Positions 16,853 to 27,127 are shown, numbered from the stretch's first letter. The stretch is 64,000 bases of DNA from Planktosalinus sp963975935 (GCA_963975935.1 CAXBIQ010000008.1:1-64000), one strand, 5' to 3'. Program-made: numbers and translations. Notes: generated by a model not told the origin, from the letters alone.

Positions 16853-17677
16853 ATGCAGCAGATTATAAATTTTTTTATAAACAATAAAAATTTTCTGTTG
16901 TTTCTGGTATTGTTTTCCCTTTCGGTATTTTTCACCATACAATCACACTCTTACCATAAAAGCAAGTTTGTAACTTCAGCCAATTTTGTTTCCGGGAATC
17001 TGTATTCCTGGAGCAATAATGTTTCGTCTTATTTTGGCTTACGCACAGAGAATGAAAAGCTCCTGGAAGAAAACAGCCGCCTGAGAAACCAATTGCAAAA
17101 ACTGGAACAAGCAACGCCTCTTGAAACACTTGACTCAACCATGATGGCTTTGGACTACATCGTTCGCCCTGCAGAAGTAATTAATAACAGTTATTCAAAG
17201 ACAAACAATTATCTTACCCTCAAAGCAGGAAGAAAGGACAGTATTTCGCCAGAAATGGGGGTGATAACCTCAAAAGGGATTGTGGGCATAGTCGATCAGG
17301 TAAGTACCAACTTTTCTTCGGTTATGTCTGTACTGAATTCAAAATCAAGCATCAGTGTTATGCTAAAAGCCTCGGGGCATTTTGGTTCCCTTGTATGGGA
17401 CGGGAAAGACCCAAGGAGAATGCAACTTATTGATATTGCACGTCTTGCTCCGGTTGCTGTGGGCGACACTGTAACTACTGACGGGCGCTCCACGATATTC
17501 CCTAAAGGTATTCTTGTGGGGAGAGTTGCCGACTTCAGTTTGGACCAAAGTGAAAACTTTTACATTATTGAAGTTGAACTTTTTAATGATATGACCCGTA
17601 CAGCAAACGTGTATATTATAGAAAATACCCGCAAGGAAGAAATTATAACCCTAGAAGCAGCTTCAGAAAATGAATAA
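16853..17677 (+). CDS. mreC: Rod shape-determining protein MreC
   Basis: The 274-residue protein has an N-terminal membrane helix (about 10-27), a coiled coil (about 60-85, ENEKLLEENSRLRNQLQKLE) and the paired beta-barrel MreC domain (SKGIVGIVDQVSTNFSSVMS and DGRSTIFPKGILVGRV). It activates and positions PBP2/RodA in the periplasm. It lies between mreB and mreD, overlapping mreD by 8 bases, which suggests translational coupling. Confidence 0.95.
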   Translation: MQQIINFFINNKNFLLFLVLFSLSVFFTIQSHSYHKSKFVTSANFVSGNLYSWSNNVSSYFGLRTENEKLLEENSRLRNQLQKLEQATPLETLDSTMMALDYIVRPAEVINNSYSKTNNYLTLKAGRKDSISPEMGVITSKGIVGIVDQVSTNFSSVMSVLNSKSSISVMLKASGHFGSLVWDGKDPRRMQLIDIARLAPVAVGDTVTTDGRSTIFPKGILVGRVADFSLDQSENFYIIEVELFNDMTRTANVYIIENTRKEEIITLEAASENE

Positions 17678-18173
17678 CCAGATATTTATTCAGACAGTCC
17701 GGTTTGTTGCGCTCGTCCTGGCACAGGTGTTTGTTTTTAATAAAATTGACCTGTTTGGTTTTATAAGTCCATACATCTATGTTTTATTTATACTCTTATA
17801 CCCCGTTGTTACAAACCAAATCCAGTTTATATTCATCAGTTTTTTATTGGGTTTATCCCTTGATTTTTTTGGTGACAGTGGTGGGATTCACGCTGCTGCC
17901 TGTTTAACGGCTGCATATGTGAGACCCTTTCTCCTGAAGTTTGCTTTTGGCGTAAGCTATGAGTACAACACTGTTAAAGTGAGTAACACACAATTTGGCA
18001 GCAGACTGCTCTATTTTACCCTTCTTATCGTAATCCATCACCTTGTTTTGTTTTCTTTGGAAATTTTTAATCTCGAAAACATACTTTACATTCTAAAATT
18101 TGCGTTATTTTCAAGTGTATTCACTATACTTATCAGTATGGTGATTATGGTAATCTTTAGCAGAAAAAAATGA
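17670..18173 (+). CDS. mreD: Rod shape-determining protein MreD
   Basis: This 167-residue polytopic inner-membrane protein with about five helices occupies the mreD position, starting inside the end of mreC and ending in an ATGA overlap with the PBP2 gene. The sequence is hydrophobic with the MreD-like segment DFFGDSGGIHAAACLTAAYV. It stabilises MreC/PBP2 in the elongasome. Assignment rests on position plus topology as much as on motifs. Confidence 0.92.
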   Translation: MNNQIFIQTVRFVALVLAQVFVFNKIDLFGFISPYIYVLFILLYPVVTNQIQFIFISFLLGLSLDFFGDSGGIHAAACLTAAYVRPFLLKFAFGVSYEYNTVKVSNTQFGSRLLYFTLLIVIHHLVLFSLEIFNLENILYILKFALFSSVFTILISMVIMVIFSRKK

Positions 18174-20041
18174 TGCGGAAAATACTACTCTATTCTATTG
18201 TAATTTTAGTAGGAATAATATTCTCGGCACGGCTCCTCTACCTTCAGGTTTTTGATGACACTTTAAAGCTTCACTCTGAACTGAATGCTGTATCGAAAGT
18301 TTATGATTATCCCCAGCGAGGCTATATTTATGACAGACACGGCGAATTGATGGTATCAAACCAGCCTTCTTATGATGTGATGGTCATTCCAAAAGATATT
18401 AAAAACCTTGACACTCTTGAGTTTTGCAACCTGATTAACATTTCAAAAGAAAACCTTGAGCGCATTTTGGAAAAGGCTAAAATATATTCACCCAGATTGC
18501 CTTCAGTGGTGCTTCCACAGCTAACAAAAGATGAGTATGCTCATCTTCAGGAAAAAATGTACCGCTATTCCGGTTTTTATATTCAAAAAAGGGCCCTTAG
18601 GGATTATCACGTCACACACTCAGCCAATGTCTTAGGATATATTGCACAAGTAAATCAACGCTTAATAGATCGAAATCCCTATTATCAAATGGGTGACCTT
18701 ACCGGTATTACCGGTGTTGAAGCCCAATATGAAGAAATTTTGAGAGGTGTAAAAGGAGTAAAATACATTCAAAAAGACCGCTTTAACCGGGATATTGGTC
18801 CCTATCAGGAAGGTATTTTTGACACCCTTCCCCAACAGGGGAAAGACATAAGACTTTCCATAGACAAGACATTACAGGCATATGGTGAGCTTTTAATGAA
18901 GAACAAGCGTGGCGGAATTGTCGCTATTGAGCCCAAAACAGGTGAAATATTAGCATTGGTAACTGCGCCAAGTTATGATCCTGCGCTCTTGGTGGGAAGA
19001 AAAAGGTCAAGGAATTATACTGAACTTTATTATGACAGCATTGCCAAACCTCTTTATGACCGTGGACTGCTGGCAGAATATCCACCGGGTTCAACTTTTA
19101 AAATGATTACCGGACTTGTAGCTTTGCAGGAAGGCGTTTCAAACCCACATGAAACTGTATATTGTAGAATGGGGCTCAGCTATGGCCGTGGAGCCTTTAT
19201 GGGATGTCACGCCCACTCTAATCCGGTTAATTTACACAATGCTGTTTACCACTCTTGTAATGCTTACTTTGGAACTGTATATCAAAAAATATTTAATAAA
19301 TACAACACACCCCAAGAAGGCATGGATGTTTGGGAAAAACATTTAAAAAGTTTTGGCTTTGGTAACTTTTTAGGCAACGATTTACCCACCGGTCGCCCGG
19401 GAAAAGTGCCAACTTCAGACTATTACAACCGGATTTATAACTTTCCCACTTACCGCTGGTACCCTGCGGCTACTATTTCTAATGCAATCGGTCAGGGTGA
19501 AATTGACGCCACACCCATTCAGCTTGCAAATATGACAGCTGCAATTGCTAACAGAGGATACTATATCACTCCACATATTTTAAAAGATATAGAAGGGGAT
19601 GCTACTAAAGATTCCCTTTATACCAAAAAAAATTATACTACAATTGAAGCTGCACATTTTGATCCCATTATTGAAGGGATGTTTGATGTGTATAATAAGG
19701 GGACAGCCAGAGCTTTGCAGGTTCCCGGCATTGAAATTTGCGGTAAAACCGGAACTGCCGAAAACTTTATGCGCATTGACGGTAAAAGGGTCCAGCTTAC
19801 AGACCATTCCATTTTTGTGGCTTTTGCCCCCAAAGATGACCCACAGATTGCCATTGCTGTTTTTGTTGAAAACGGATACTGGGGTGGCAGGTATGCCGGA
19901 AGAATTGCCGGTCTGATGATTGAAAAGTACATACGTGGTGAAATCACCCGAAAGGATATGGAAACCTGGATACTCAACAACAGCCTTGAAGATGAATATG
20001 CGAAACCGCTAAGCGGAGAACCCTTTAGAATCAATCAATAA
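18170..20041 (+). CDS. mrdA: Penicillin-binding protein 2 (elongation transpeptidase)
   Basis: The 623-residue class B PBP has an N-terminal membrane anchor (about 5-25), a pedestal/dimerisation domain (PQRGYIYDRHGELMVSN near 48) and a transpeptidase domain with the catalytic SxxK (Ser308-Thr-Phe-Lys311), SxN (SCN 362-364) and KTG (526-528) triads. It cross-links peptidoglycan during lateral growth, acting with RodA. Its start overlaps mreD by ATGA and its stop overlaps the rodA start (TAATG), so the three genes are probably translationally coupled. Confidence 0.97.
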   Translation: MMRKILLYSIVILVGIIFSARLLYLQVFDDTLKLHSELNAVSKVYDYPQRGYIYDRHGELMVSNQPSYDVMVIPKDIKNLDTLEFCNLINISKENLERILEKAKIYSPRLPSVVLPQLTKDEYAHLQEKMYRYSGFYIQKRALRDYHVTHSANVLGYIAQVNQRLIDRNPYYQMGDLTGITGVEAQYEEILRGVKGVKYIQKDRFNRDIGPYQEGIFDTLPQQGKDIRLSIDKTLQAYGELLMKNKRGGIVAIEPKTGEILALVTAPSYDPALLVGRKRSRNYTELYYDSIAKPLYDRGLLAEYPPGSTFKMITGLVALQEGVSNPHETVYCRMGLSYGRGAFMGCHAHSNPVNLHNAVYHSCNAYFGTVYQKIFNKYNTPQEGMDVWEKHLKSFGFGNFLGNDLPTGRPGKVPTSDYYNRIYNFPTYRWYPAATISNAIGQGEIDATPIQLANMTAAIANRGYYITPHILKDIEGDATKDSLYTKKNYTTIEAAHFDPIIEGMFDVYNKGTARALQVPGIEICGKTGTAENFMRIDGKRVQLTDHSIFVAFAPKDDPQIAIAVFVENGYWGGRYAGRIAGLMIEKYIRGEITRKDMETWILNNSLEDEYAKPLSGEPFRINQ

Positions 20042-21297
20042 TGCAGACAGGAAAAGGTATTGGGAAATTTGACTGGATAACTATCCTGGTATATTTTGCA
20101 TTGGTGATTATTGGGTGGTTTAATATTTATTCCGCATCTTTAACAGATGCTTCAGAAGTATTTTTCAATTTTAACTATCCACACAGCAAACAATTAGTTT
20201 TTATTGGCTTAAGTGTTCTCTTGATTTTTTTCTTGTTAGGGGTCGATTCCAAATTTTATGAACGCTTTTCAAGCGTAATTTACATTGCGGGCATTCTATC
20301 TTTAATGGGCTTATTTGTATTTGGAAGCAAGATTGCCGGTCAGACAGCCTGGTATGTTTTTGGTGGGGTGAGCCTTCAGCCTTCAGAGTTTGTTAAAGCG
20401 GCTACTGCATTAGCAATGGCAAAATACCTCAGCGATATACAAACCAACATAAAGTCCTTTCTTGATCAAGTGAAAGCCTTTATTATTATTGGGATCCCCA
20501 TTGTTTTAATACTCTTACAGCCGGACCCGGGAAGTGCCCTAATTTATTTTGCTTTTATTTTCCCCATGTATCGTGAAGGACTGCATTTTATCTACTTGCT
20601 TTTAGGTTTTTTTGCTGCGTTTCTTTTTGTCTTGACACTTGCATTTGGCCCACCCTTTGTCATAATAAGTGTGATATTAATAGCTGCTTTCTTTTATTTT
20701 AGAAACAGGAAAAAGAAGCCGAATCTGCTAAAATATATTGTAATCAGTGCTGTCTGCATTGGTTTTTCCCTCTCTGTGAACTATGTTTTTGAAAACGTTT
20801 TCAAACAGCATCACAGAGACCGGTTCAATATAGTGCTTGGTAAAGAGGTTGATATAAAGGGAGTGGGGTACAACACCAACCAAAGTGAGATTGCCATTGG
20901 AAGCGGTGGTTGGACCGGAAAAGGGTGGACTGAGGGCACACAAACCAAAGGCAACTTTGTGCCTGAACAACATACCGATTATATCTTCAGCACTGTGGGT
21001 GAAGAATGGGGATTTATGGGCAGTTTTATAGTTGTACTGCTTTTTGTTTTTCTCATACTCAGGATCCTTCAGCTTGCCGAAAAGCAAAAGTCAACCTTCA
21101 GCAGGGTGTATGGTTATAGTGTGGCATCCATCATATTTGTTCACTTTTTTGTGAACATCAGTATGGTTATCGGTTTATTCCCAACAGTAGGTATTCCCTT
21201 GCCATTTTTGAGTTATGGAGGTTCGGGGCTATGGGGTTTTACAGTGTTGTTGTTTATTTTCTTAAGACTGGACAGTCAACGGCATATTCACGGGTAA
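20041..21297 (+). CDS. rodA: Rod shape-determining glycosyltransferase RodA (SEDS family)
   Basis: The 418-residue SEDS protein has about ten membrane helices and the signature segments LQPSEFVKAATALAMAKYLS, LLQPDPGSALIYFAF, EQHTDYIFSTVGEEWGFMGS and GIPLPFLSYGGSGLWGFTVL. It polymerises lipid II into glycan strands with PBP2. The start codon overlaps the PBP2 stop. It is the last gene of the rod operon, and the following gene is on the opposite strand. Confidence 0.96.
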   Translation: MQTGKGIGKFDWITILVYFALVIIGWFNIYSASLTDASEVFFNFNYPHSKQLVFIGLSVLLIFFLLGVDSKFYERFSSVIYIAGILSLMGLFVFGSKIAGQTAWYVFGGVSLQPSEFVKAATALAMAKYLSDIQTNIKSFLDQVKAFIIIGIPIVLILLQPDPGSALIYFAFIFPMYREGLHFIYLLLGFFAAFLFVLTLAFGPPFVIISVILIAAFFYFRNRKKKPNLLKYIVISAVCIGFSLSVNYVFENVFKQHHRDRFNIVLGKEVDIKGVGYNTNQSEIAIGSGGWTGKGWTEGTQTKGNFVPEQHTDYIFSTVGEEWGFMGSFIVVLLFVFLILRILQLAEKQKSTFSRVYGYSVASIIFVHFFVNISMVIGLFPTVGIPLPFLSYGGSGLWGFTVLLFIFLRLDSQRHIHG

Positions 21298-21329
21298 GGG
21301 AGTGCTTTATTACTGTATTTTCTCCTTAT

Positions 21330-22439
21330 TTAAGCCTTCACATCCATAGCATCCCTAAGCGCATTCCCAATTAACATAAAAGCCATTACCAAGCTCATAA
21401 TGGCAAGTCCCGGGATAACTGCAAGGTATGCTTTCCCTAAAATGATATACGAATAATGGTCTTTAATCATGGCTCCCCAGCTGGGCATGGGTGGTTGTGC
21501 CCCAATACCCAAAAAACTTAATCCGCTTTCAATGAGTATAGCTCCTGCAAAATTTGCTGCTGAAATGACAATAACAGGTGCCATGACATTGGGAAGGATA
21601 TGCTTGCCAATAATTCTGAAATTTCTATACCCTAACGCACGTGCCGCGGTAACATATTGCATTTGCTTCAAACCCATTACCTGACCTCTCACCACCCTGG
21701 CAACTTCTACCCACATGGTCAAGCCCACGGCGATAAATACCTGCCAGAAACCTTTCCCAAGGGCCAGTGTGATGGCAATCACAAGAAGCAGGGTTGGGAT
21801 AGACCAGGTTACATTGATGAGCCACATAATGGCTGCATCTACTTTCCCACCATAATAACCGGCAATGGCACCTAAAGTGATTCCGATAAGCAAGGAAATA
21901 AAGACGGCTATAAAACCTATGGAAAGTGAGATGCGAATACCAACAAGCATTCGGCTGAGCAGGTCCCTGCCATATTTATCAGTACCTAAAATGAATTTTT
22001 GATCGTGAACATATTTTGACGGTATTTCGCTTGCGGTTGTTGCTTCCGGAAAGGCGGCTAAAGAAAATTCTTTTACAGGACCGGAAACATTCTCATCTAC
22101 ATATTCTTGAATGTTGATTCCCTCACCGGTAAGCTCAAAACTGCTGATGGGAATAGTGGTATCTGTATTTTCTTTACCAAAGAAAAAATCCTGAACAAGG
22201 TTTTGTGTTTTCTTGATGGGTGAAGGCACTGTTAATACAGCCACCTCAAATCCGGGTGATTTTGAATGAATGGACAGGTGCATTTGATTTGCATTCCTGG
22301 AATCATCAGGAGCTAAGGCATATGCGAAAATTGCAACCAAAGCACAAAGACATAAAAAACTAAAACTAAAAACGCCCCAAAAGTTACTTTTGAACTTTTG
22401 GAGCGCTAATCTTGTTAGAGATGTGGTTTTATTGCTCAT
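21330..22439 (-). CDS. ABC transporter permease, OppC/DppC type
   Basis: The 369-residue protein has an N-terminal OppC_N helix (about 20-40), an unusually long periplasmic stretch (about 45-160), and a BPD permease domain with DKYGRDLLSRMLVGIRISLS and the EAA-like loop TAARALGYRNFRIIGKHILP. It would form one half of the inner-membrane channel for peptide or other solute import, with partners encoded elsewhere. The long loop is a known feature of Bacteroidota members. It lies 8 bases downstream of the Prc protease gene, probably co-transcribed. Confidence 0.88.
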   Translation of the reverse strand: MSNKTTSLTRLALQKFKSNFWGVFSFSFLCLCALVAIFAYALAPDDSRNANQMHLSIHSKSPGFEVAVLTVPSPIKKTQNLVQDFFFGKENTDTTIPISSFELTGEGINIQEYVDENVSGPVKEFSLAAFPEATTASEIPSKYVHDQKFILGTDKYGRDLLSRMLVGIRISLSIGFIAVFISLLIGITLGAIAGYYGGKVDAAIMWLINVTWSIPTLLLVIAITLALGKGFWQVFIAVGLTMWVEVARVVRGQVMGLKQMQYVTAARALGYRNFRIIGKHILPNVMAPVIVISAANFAGAILIESGLSFLGIGAQPPMPSWGAMIKDHYSYIILGKAYLAVIPGLAIMSLVMAFMLIGNALRDAMDVKA

Positions 22440-22447
22440 TCAGCAAT

Positions 22448-24664
22448 TTAATCTTTTATGTTAGCAACTTTACCTTTTTTGATGTTGTTTAATTTCAAAT
22501 CCTCAAGAACATGAACAGCTTCTTCTATATAGACATCCTGTCCTAAATTCTTATGCCATCGGTTTCTTTTTTCAGCTAAAGTAGAATCGAGAGCTTTCAT
22601 ATCACTTTCTTTCACGTGTGAGCTAAATTTAAGCTTATTTTCATACTCAGATACGGATTCGAACTCTTTTGATTTCTCCTTGTTTTTTTCAATGTCTGCT
22701 ATGTATTTCTCATAGTTCAAAGGAACGATGTTATTATCCCTGCGCTCCTTGATCCATCTTGCTTGTTTTTCAATGGTCTTTAACTGTTCATTTTCTGCCA
22801 TACGGGCTTTGCTGTTTGCAATGGTTTCTTCAAAATCGATATAACCATCCCAGGCTTTATAATTTGCAGGTGCAATTTTATCATATGGCAACGGATTTTT
22901 ATAATCCCGCTCGCCCACGTCAATAAAACTGAATCGATCCGGAACGACTACATCGCTTTTTACACCTTCAAGTTGTGTGGAACCACCATTCACCCTGTAA
23001 AATTTTTGAGTGGTTACTTTAAGTGCGCCTAAATCACCGTGCTCGTTATTCCGCATCCATCGGTTTAAATCAATCACATTCTGCACCGTTCCTTTTCCAT
23101 AGGTTTGCTTGCTTCCAATAACGATCGCTCTTTTGTAGTCCTGCATTGCAGCTGCCAAGATTTCTGAAGCTGAAGCCGAAATTTCATTTACCAGAATCAC
23201 CAAAGGGCCATCCCATTCTATACTTTTATCTTTATCTTCAAGCACGTCAATGTCCCCATTTCCGGAAGCCACCTGAACGATGGGACCTCTTTCAATAAAT
23301 AACCCGGCTATATCAATTGCAGTTTTCAATGAACCACCACCATTGTTCCTGAGGTCTAATACCAATCCTTCCATGCCTTCTTCCTTAAGTCTGATAACTT
23401 CTTCCTTGACATCACTGGCAGCATTTCTTGCTTTATAATCCTGCATATCAAAGTAGAAACGCGGCAACTCTATCAATCCAAAGGTGCGATTTTCGGTATT
23501 GATTACTGCAGATTTTGCATAGGTTTCTTCAAGTTCCACAACATCACGGGTGATGCTTATATCCTGAAACGTTCCATCAACCTTTTTTACCGTAAGGATC
23601 ACTTTCGTTCCTTTTGGGCCTTTGATAAGTCCCACGGCATCATCCAGACGCATACCGCCAATGCTTACAGATTCGGTTTCATCTTCCTGCCTTACGCGTG
23701 TGATCAAGTCACCCACTTCAAGCTCTTCACTTCTCCAGGCCGGTCCACCGCTGATGATTTCAACAATTTTTACGGTTTCACGCTGCTTTTGCAATCTTGC
23801 GCCAATTCCTTCCAGTTTACCGGACATTGCAACATCAAACCTGTCTTTGTCCTGTGGAGCAAGATAATTGGTATGAGGATCAAACTGTTCAACAATTGCA
23901 TTGATGTATATTGAGAAATAATCTTCTCTTTTCAAATCATCGATAAACGAATAGTAATCTTCCAGTGATGACAATGTTGATTCCCTGGCTTCAATTTCCA
24001 GTTCTGAATCGGTTTTGGGAGTAAACTCCTCTTCCGTTTTTGATTCAGATGAAGGAATTGTATCTTCATTATTTGTAATGGATTCAGCTTCAGAAGCTGA
24101 ATCTTCTTCTCCTGACGGACCTTCCAGTTTAAAGCGTTGCTCTTCTTTCAGGTCATAAAATGTTGAAATAGTAGAAAACTTAAGTTGTTGTTTCCAGCGT
24201 TGTTCTAATTCGGCCTGATTGGAAGCATAAGGTAAATTATCATAATCTACATTGATTTCTTCATTTTCAGTATAGTCAAAAGGTTCTGCTAGAATGTCAT
24301 TGTAAACCTTCTTGGATTCTTCCATTCTTTCTGTAAGCCTTGTATGGACCAGATTAAAAAACGCAAGGTCTTTATTTTTCAGTTGATCATCAATTTTGAG
24401 TTCATATTTGCTGAACTCTTCAATGTCTGAAGCCAAAAAGTAACGCTTTAACGGATCAATATCGTTAATGAATTTTTCATAAACTGAAGCAGAAAAGGCA
24501 TCATCAAAATCTTTATTGGCAAAATGGGTTTTCTCAATGACATAGGTTATCAAATCAATGAGCATTTTATCTTTGTCTGGATCGTCAAAACTTTTTGTTG
24601 TAAAACTGCAGGATGCAGCAGCCACAAAAACGGCCAACAAAAGTACTTTGAAATTCTTTTTCAT
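22448..24664 (-). CDS. prc: Carboxy-terminal-processing protease (Prc/Tsp), lipoprotein
   Basis: The 738-residue S41 peptidase has a lipoprotein signal (Cys at the end of VAAASC), an N-terminal Prc-specific domain (about 30-230), a PDZ domain (VKIVEIISGGPAWRSEELEV) and the S41 catalytic core with SASASEILAAAMQDYKRAIV (Ser/Lys dyad) followed by GSKQTYGKGTVQ, then a C-terminal DUF3340-type region. It degrades or trims periplasmic and tagged proteins from their C-termini. A low-complexity acidic insert (about 190-225) interrupts the N-terminal part. The start at MKKNF suits the lipoprotein signal; an ATG three codons upstream is also possible. Confidence 0.94.
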   Translation of the reverse strand: MKKNFKVLLLAVFVAAASCSFTTKSFDDPDKDKMLIDLITYVIEKTHFANKDFDDAFSASVYEKFINDIDPLKRYFLASDIEEFSKYELKIDDQLKNKDLAFFNLVHTRLTERMEESKKVYNDILAEPFDYTENEEINVDYDNLPYASNQAELEQRWKQQLKFSTISTFYDLKEEQRFKLEGPSGEEDSASEAESITNNEDTIPSSESKTEEEFTPKTDSELEIEARESTLSSLEDYYSFIDDLKREDYFSIYINAIVEQFDPHTNYLAPQDKDRFDVAMSGKLEGIGARLQKQRETVKIVEIISGGPAWRSEELEVGDLITRVRQEDETESVSIGGMRLDDAVGLIKGPKGTKVILTVKKVDGTFQDISITRDVVELEETYAKSAVINTENRTFGLIELPRFYFDMQDYKARNAASDVKEEVIRLKEEGMEGLVLDLRNNGGGSLKTAIDIAGLFIERGPIVQVASGNGDIDVLEDKDKSIEWDGPLVILVNEISASASEILAAAMQDYKRAIVIGSKQTYGKGTVQNVIDLNRWMRNNEHGDLGALKVTTQKFYRVNGGSTQLEGVKSDVVVPDRFSFIDVGERDYKNPLPYDKIAPANYKAWDGYIDFEETIANSKARMAENEQLKTIEKQARWIKERRDNNIVPLNYEKYIADIEKNKEKSKEFESVSEYENKLKFSSHVKESDMKALDSTLAEKRNRWHKNLGQDVYIEEAVHVLEDLKLNNIKKGKVANIKD

Positions 24665-24905
24665 AAATCGCATAAATAAATCATTTTTAGGATACTAAAA
24701 TATACAAAAAACCGTGCCAGAATAAGTTATCGGTACTAATTTTATGTTAAAGCTGATTTGCAGAGGCAAGATAAAAAATGAACCGTAAAAACCCGGCTTT
24801 AAATTCTTTTTTTTCACCCTCTTGATAACTTTATAAAAGAGCCTTTTAAAAAGGCTTATGTTAAGGCAATATTTTCATTATTTTAGCAATCAAATATAAG
24901 CAACA

Positions 24906-25679
24906 ATGAGTAAAAAAAGACCCCTGATATTAGTGACCAATGATGACGGCATCTCAGCACCGGGAATAAGGATGCTTATTTCCATTATGAAAAAAATAGG
25001 AGATGTCATTGTGGTAGCACCAGACAAGCCCCAGAGTGCCACAGGTCATGCAATCACTATCAACAATACCCTGTATATAAACAAAATCAATATTGATGAT
25101 GAAGTACAGGAAGAATACAGCTGCTCCGGAACGCCGGTGGATTGTGTCAAACTTGCCGTACACGAAATCCTCCATAAAAAACCTGATATTTGTGTTTCAG
25201 GCATTAATCACGGGTCCAACTCTTCTATCAATGTTATTTATTCAGGCACAATGAGTGCTGCCGTTGAGGCCGGCATAGAGGGCATTCCCGCCATAGGTTT
25301 TTCCTTGCTTGATTACTCCTGGGATGCAGATTTTGAATCGGCATCAAGTTATATAAGAAAAATCACTTTGGAAGCCATTAAAAACGGTTTGCCAAAAGGG
25401 GTTGTACTGAATGTCAACATCCCCAAGCTCAAGGAAAATGAAATCAAGGGCATGAAAGTATGCCGCCAGGCAAATGCCCAATGGATTGAAACATTTGACA
25501 AGCGCAAAAACCCTCAGGGACGGGATTATTACTGGCTTACCGGAGAGTTTGTAAATCAGGATAAAGGCGAGGACACTGATGAAGCAGCTTTGGAAAAAGG
25601 ATACATATCCATCGTGCCGGTGCAGTTTGATTTAACCGCGCACCACGCCATTAAAGAAATAAACAAATGGGAACTGTAA
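24906..25679 (+). CDS. surE: 5'/3'-nucleotidase SurE
   Basis: The 257-residue protein carries the SurE metal site VTNDDGISAPGI at the N-terminus, VVAPDKPQSATGHAIT, and SGINHGSNSSINVIYSGTMS. It dephosphorylates nucleoside 5'- and 3'-monophosphates in the cytosol using a divalent metal. The length is typical. Its 3' end overlaps the next small membrane-protein gene by 13 bases. The AT-rich gap upstream (24674-24905) separates it from the divergent prc gene; it holds a weak TATTTTAG -7-like element near 24879 and a short inverted repeat near 24840. Confidence 0.95.
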   Translation: MSKKRPLILVTNDDGISAPGIRMLISIMKKIGDVIVVAPDKPQSATGHAITINNTLYINKINIDDEVQEEYSCSGTPVDCVKLAVHEILHKKPDICVSGINHGSNSSINVIYSGTMSAAVEAGIEGIPAIGFSLLDYSWDADFESASSYIRKITLEAIKNGLPKGVVLNVNIPKLKENEIKGMKVCRQANAQWIETFDKRKNPQGRDYYWLTGEFVNQDKGEDTDEAALEKGYISIVPVQFDLTAHHAIKEINKWEL

Positions 25680-25963
25680 AGAAAAATATTAAAAAAGAAA
25701 TAGCTATTGGCTTTTTAATAGGCATTGCCGCAAATTTGGCAGGGATATACCTGTACATTTTTTTCTTTCTGGATTATGATTTTGAGACCAGCATCCAGCT
25801 TGCCAGGGAAAATGACAGTATCGGGAATTTGATAGGATTAGGGGCAATCTTAAATTTGATCGCCTTTTTTCTATTGATTAAAAAACGTCAGCTGTATCGT
25901 GCGCGCGGGGTTTTACTAGCAACGATAGTGGCGGCGTTGGTTATTTTAATTACCAAGTTTTGA
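25667..25963 (+). CDS. Small membrane protein of unknown function
   Basis: The 98-residue protein has three predicted membrane helices (about 12-34, 52-68 and 78-96) and a Lys-rich N-terminus, so the inside-positive rule puts the N-terminus in the cytoplasm. I recognise no domain. It overlaps the end of surE by 13 bases and precedes lpxB, and a conserved place between these two genes is common in Flavobacteriaceae. The overlap argues that it is a real, co-translated gene. Confidence 0.7.
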   Translation: MGTVKKNIKKEIAIGFLIGIAANLAGIYLYIFFFLDYDFETSIQLARENDSIGNLIGLGAILNLIAFFLLIKKRQLYRARGVLLATIVAALVILITKF

Positions 25964-25985
25964 GTTTGATCGTTTAATTAACGGG

Positions 25986-26005
25986 ATTTCCGCCTGCGCG
26001 GAAAT
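25986..26005 (+). repeat. Palindromic repeat just before lpxB
   Basis: ATTTCCGC-CTGC-GCGGAAAT is a perfect 8-bp hairpin in a GGGAT...GGAGAT context, closely similar to the GAGATnCCCGCC...GCGGG elements near 58650-58802. It ends 7 bases before the lpxB ATG. Confidence 0.6.
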
Positions 26006-26012
26006 TGGAGAT

Positions 26013-27125
26013 ATGAAGTATTATATCATTGCCGGAGAGGCATCAGGAGATTTGCACGCTTCAAATTTGATCAAGGAAATCAAGAAGCGCGACACCCAGG
26101 CAGAAATTCGCTTTTGGGGAGGCGAGCTTATGGAAGCACAGGGCGGGACGCTGGTGAAACACTATCGCGAACTCGCATTTATGGGTTTTATTGAAGTGGT
26201 TCTCAACCTGGGCACCATTTTAAAAAATATCAAATTCTGCAAGCAGGATATAGAAAGCTTTCAGCCTGATGCGCTTATATTTATTGATTATCCCGGCTTT
26301 AATATGCGCATTGCCAAATGGGCAAAACAAAAAGACATTCCCACGCACTATTACATTTCGCCGCAAATATGGGCCTGGAAAGAAAACCGCATCAAAGACA
26401 TCAAACGCGATGTGGATGCGATGTATGTCATCCTTCCGTTTGAAAAAGACTTTTATGAGAAGAAGCACGATTTTCGCGTGCATTTTGTGGGACACCCTTT
26501 GATTGATGCTATTTCAAACCGGCCTTTGGTCAATCCTAAAGACTTCAGGGAACATTTGGGACTGGATGCCCGACCCATTATAGCCCTTTTGCCCGGTAGT
26601 CGCAAACAGGAAATCAAAGTAATGCTTTCGGTCATGCTGGAGGTGGTGAATGATTTTCCCGAGTATCAGTTTGTGATTGCAGGCGCACCCAATCAGGACG
26701 AAGCCTTTTACCGTCAGTTTATCAAAAAAGAAAATGTGCATTTGTTGCTCAATAAAACCTATGATTTGCTGAGTGTTTCTTATGCCGCATTGGTTACTTC
26801 AGGTACAGCGACTTTGGAAACCGCGCTTTACAAAGTGCCCGAAGTGGTGTGTTATAAAGGCAGCCGCATTTCCTATGAAATTGCCAAGCGTGTAATAAAA
26901 CTCAAATACATTTCGTTAGTTAACCTGATCCTGGATAAAGAAGTGGTTACTGAACTCATTCAAACAGATTTCAACAAAAAGCGTTTGAAGACAGAACTTG
27001 AAAAAATCCTGGATGATTACAAAAGGGCTACTTTGTTTCTGGATTATTATGATCTGGAAAAGAAACTTGGCGGAAAAGGTGCCAGTGAAAAAACAGCGCG
27101 CCTCATTGTAGAAAGTTTAAAATAA
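26013..27125 (+). CDS. lpxB: Lipid-A-disaccharide synthase
   Basis: The 370-residue GT19 enzyme has GEASGDLHASNLIKEI at the N-terminus, YISPQIWAWKENRIKDIKRD, VGHPLID, ALLPGSRKQEI and TSGTATLETALYKVPEVVCY. It condenses UDP-diacylglucosamine with lipid X to form the lipid A disaccharide at the inner face of the membrane. The length is typical. The start lies right after a palindromic repeat. Confidence 0.96.
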   Translation: MKYYIIAGEASGDLHASNLIKEIKKRDTQAEIRFWGGELMEAQGGTLVKHYRELAFMGFIEVVLNLGTILKNIKFCKQDIESFQPDALIFIDYPGFNMRIAKWAKQKDIPTHYYISPQIWAWKENRIKDIKRDVDAMYVILPFEKDFYEKKHDFRVHFVGHPLIDAISNRPLVNPKDFREHLGLDARPIIALLPGSRKQEIKVMLSVMLEVVNDFPEYQFVIAGAPNQDEAFYRQFIKKENVHLLLNKTYDLLSVSYAALVTSGTATLETALYKVPEVVCYKGSRISYEIAKRVIKLKYISLVNLILDKEVVTELIQTDFNKKRLKTELEKILDDYKRATLFLDYYDLEKKLGGKGASEKTARLIVESLK

Positions 27126-27127
27126 TA

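Noticed and set aside
24835..24858. Hairpin GCCTTTT/AAAAGGC upstream of surE as a terminator
   Set aside because: Short stem with no T run, lying between divergent genes; not convincing.
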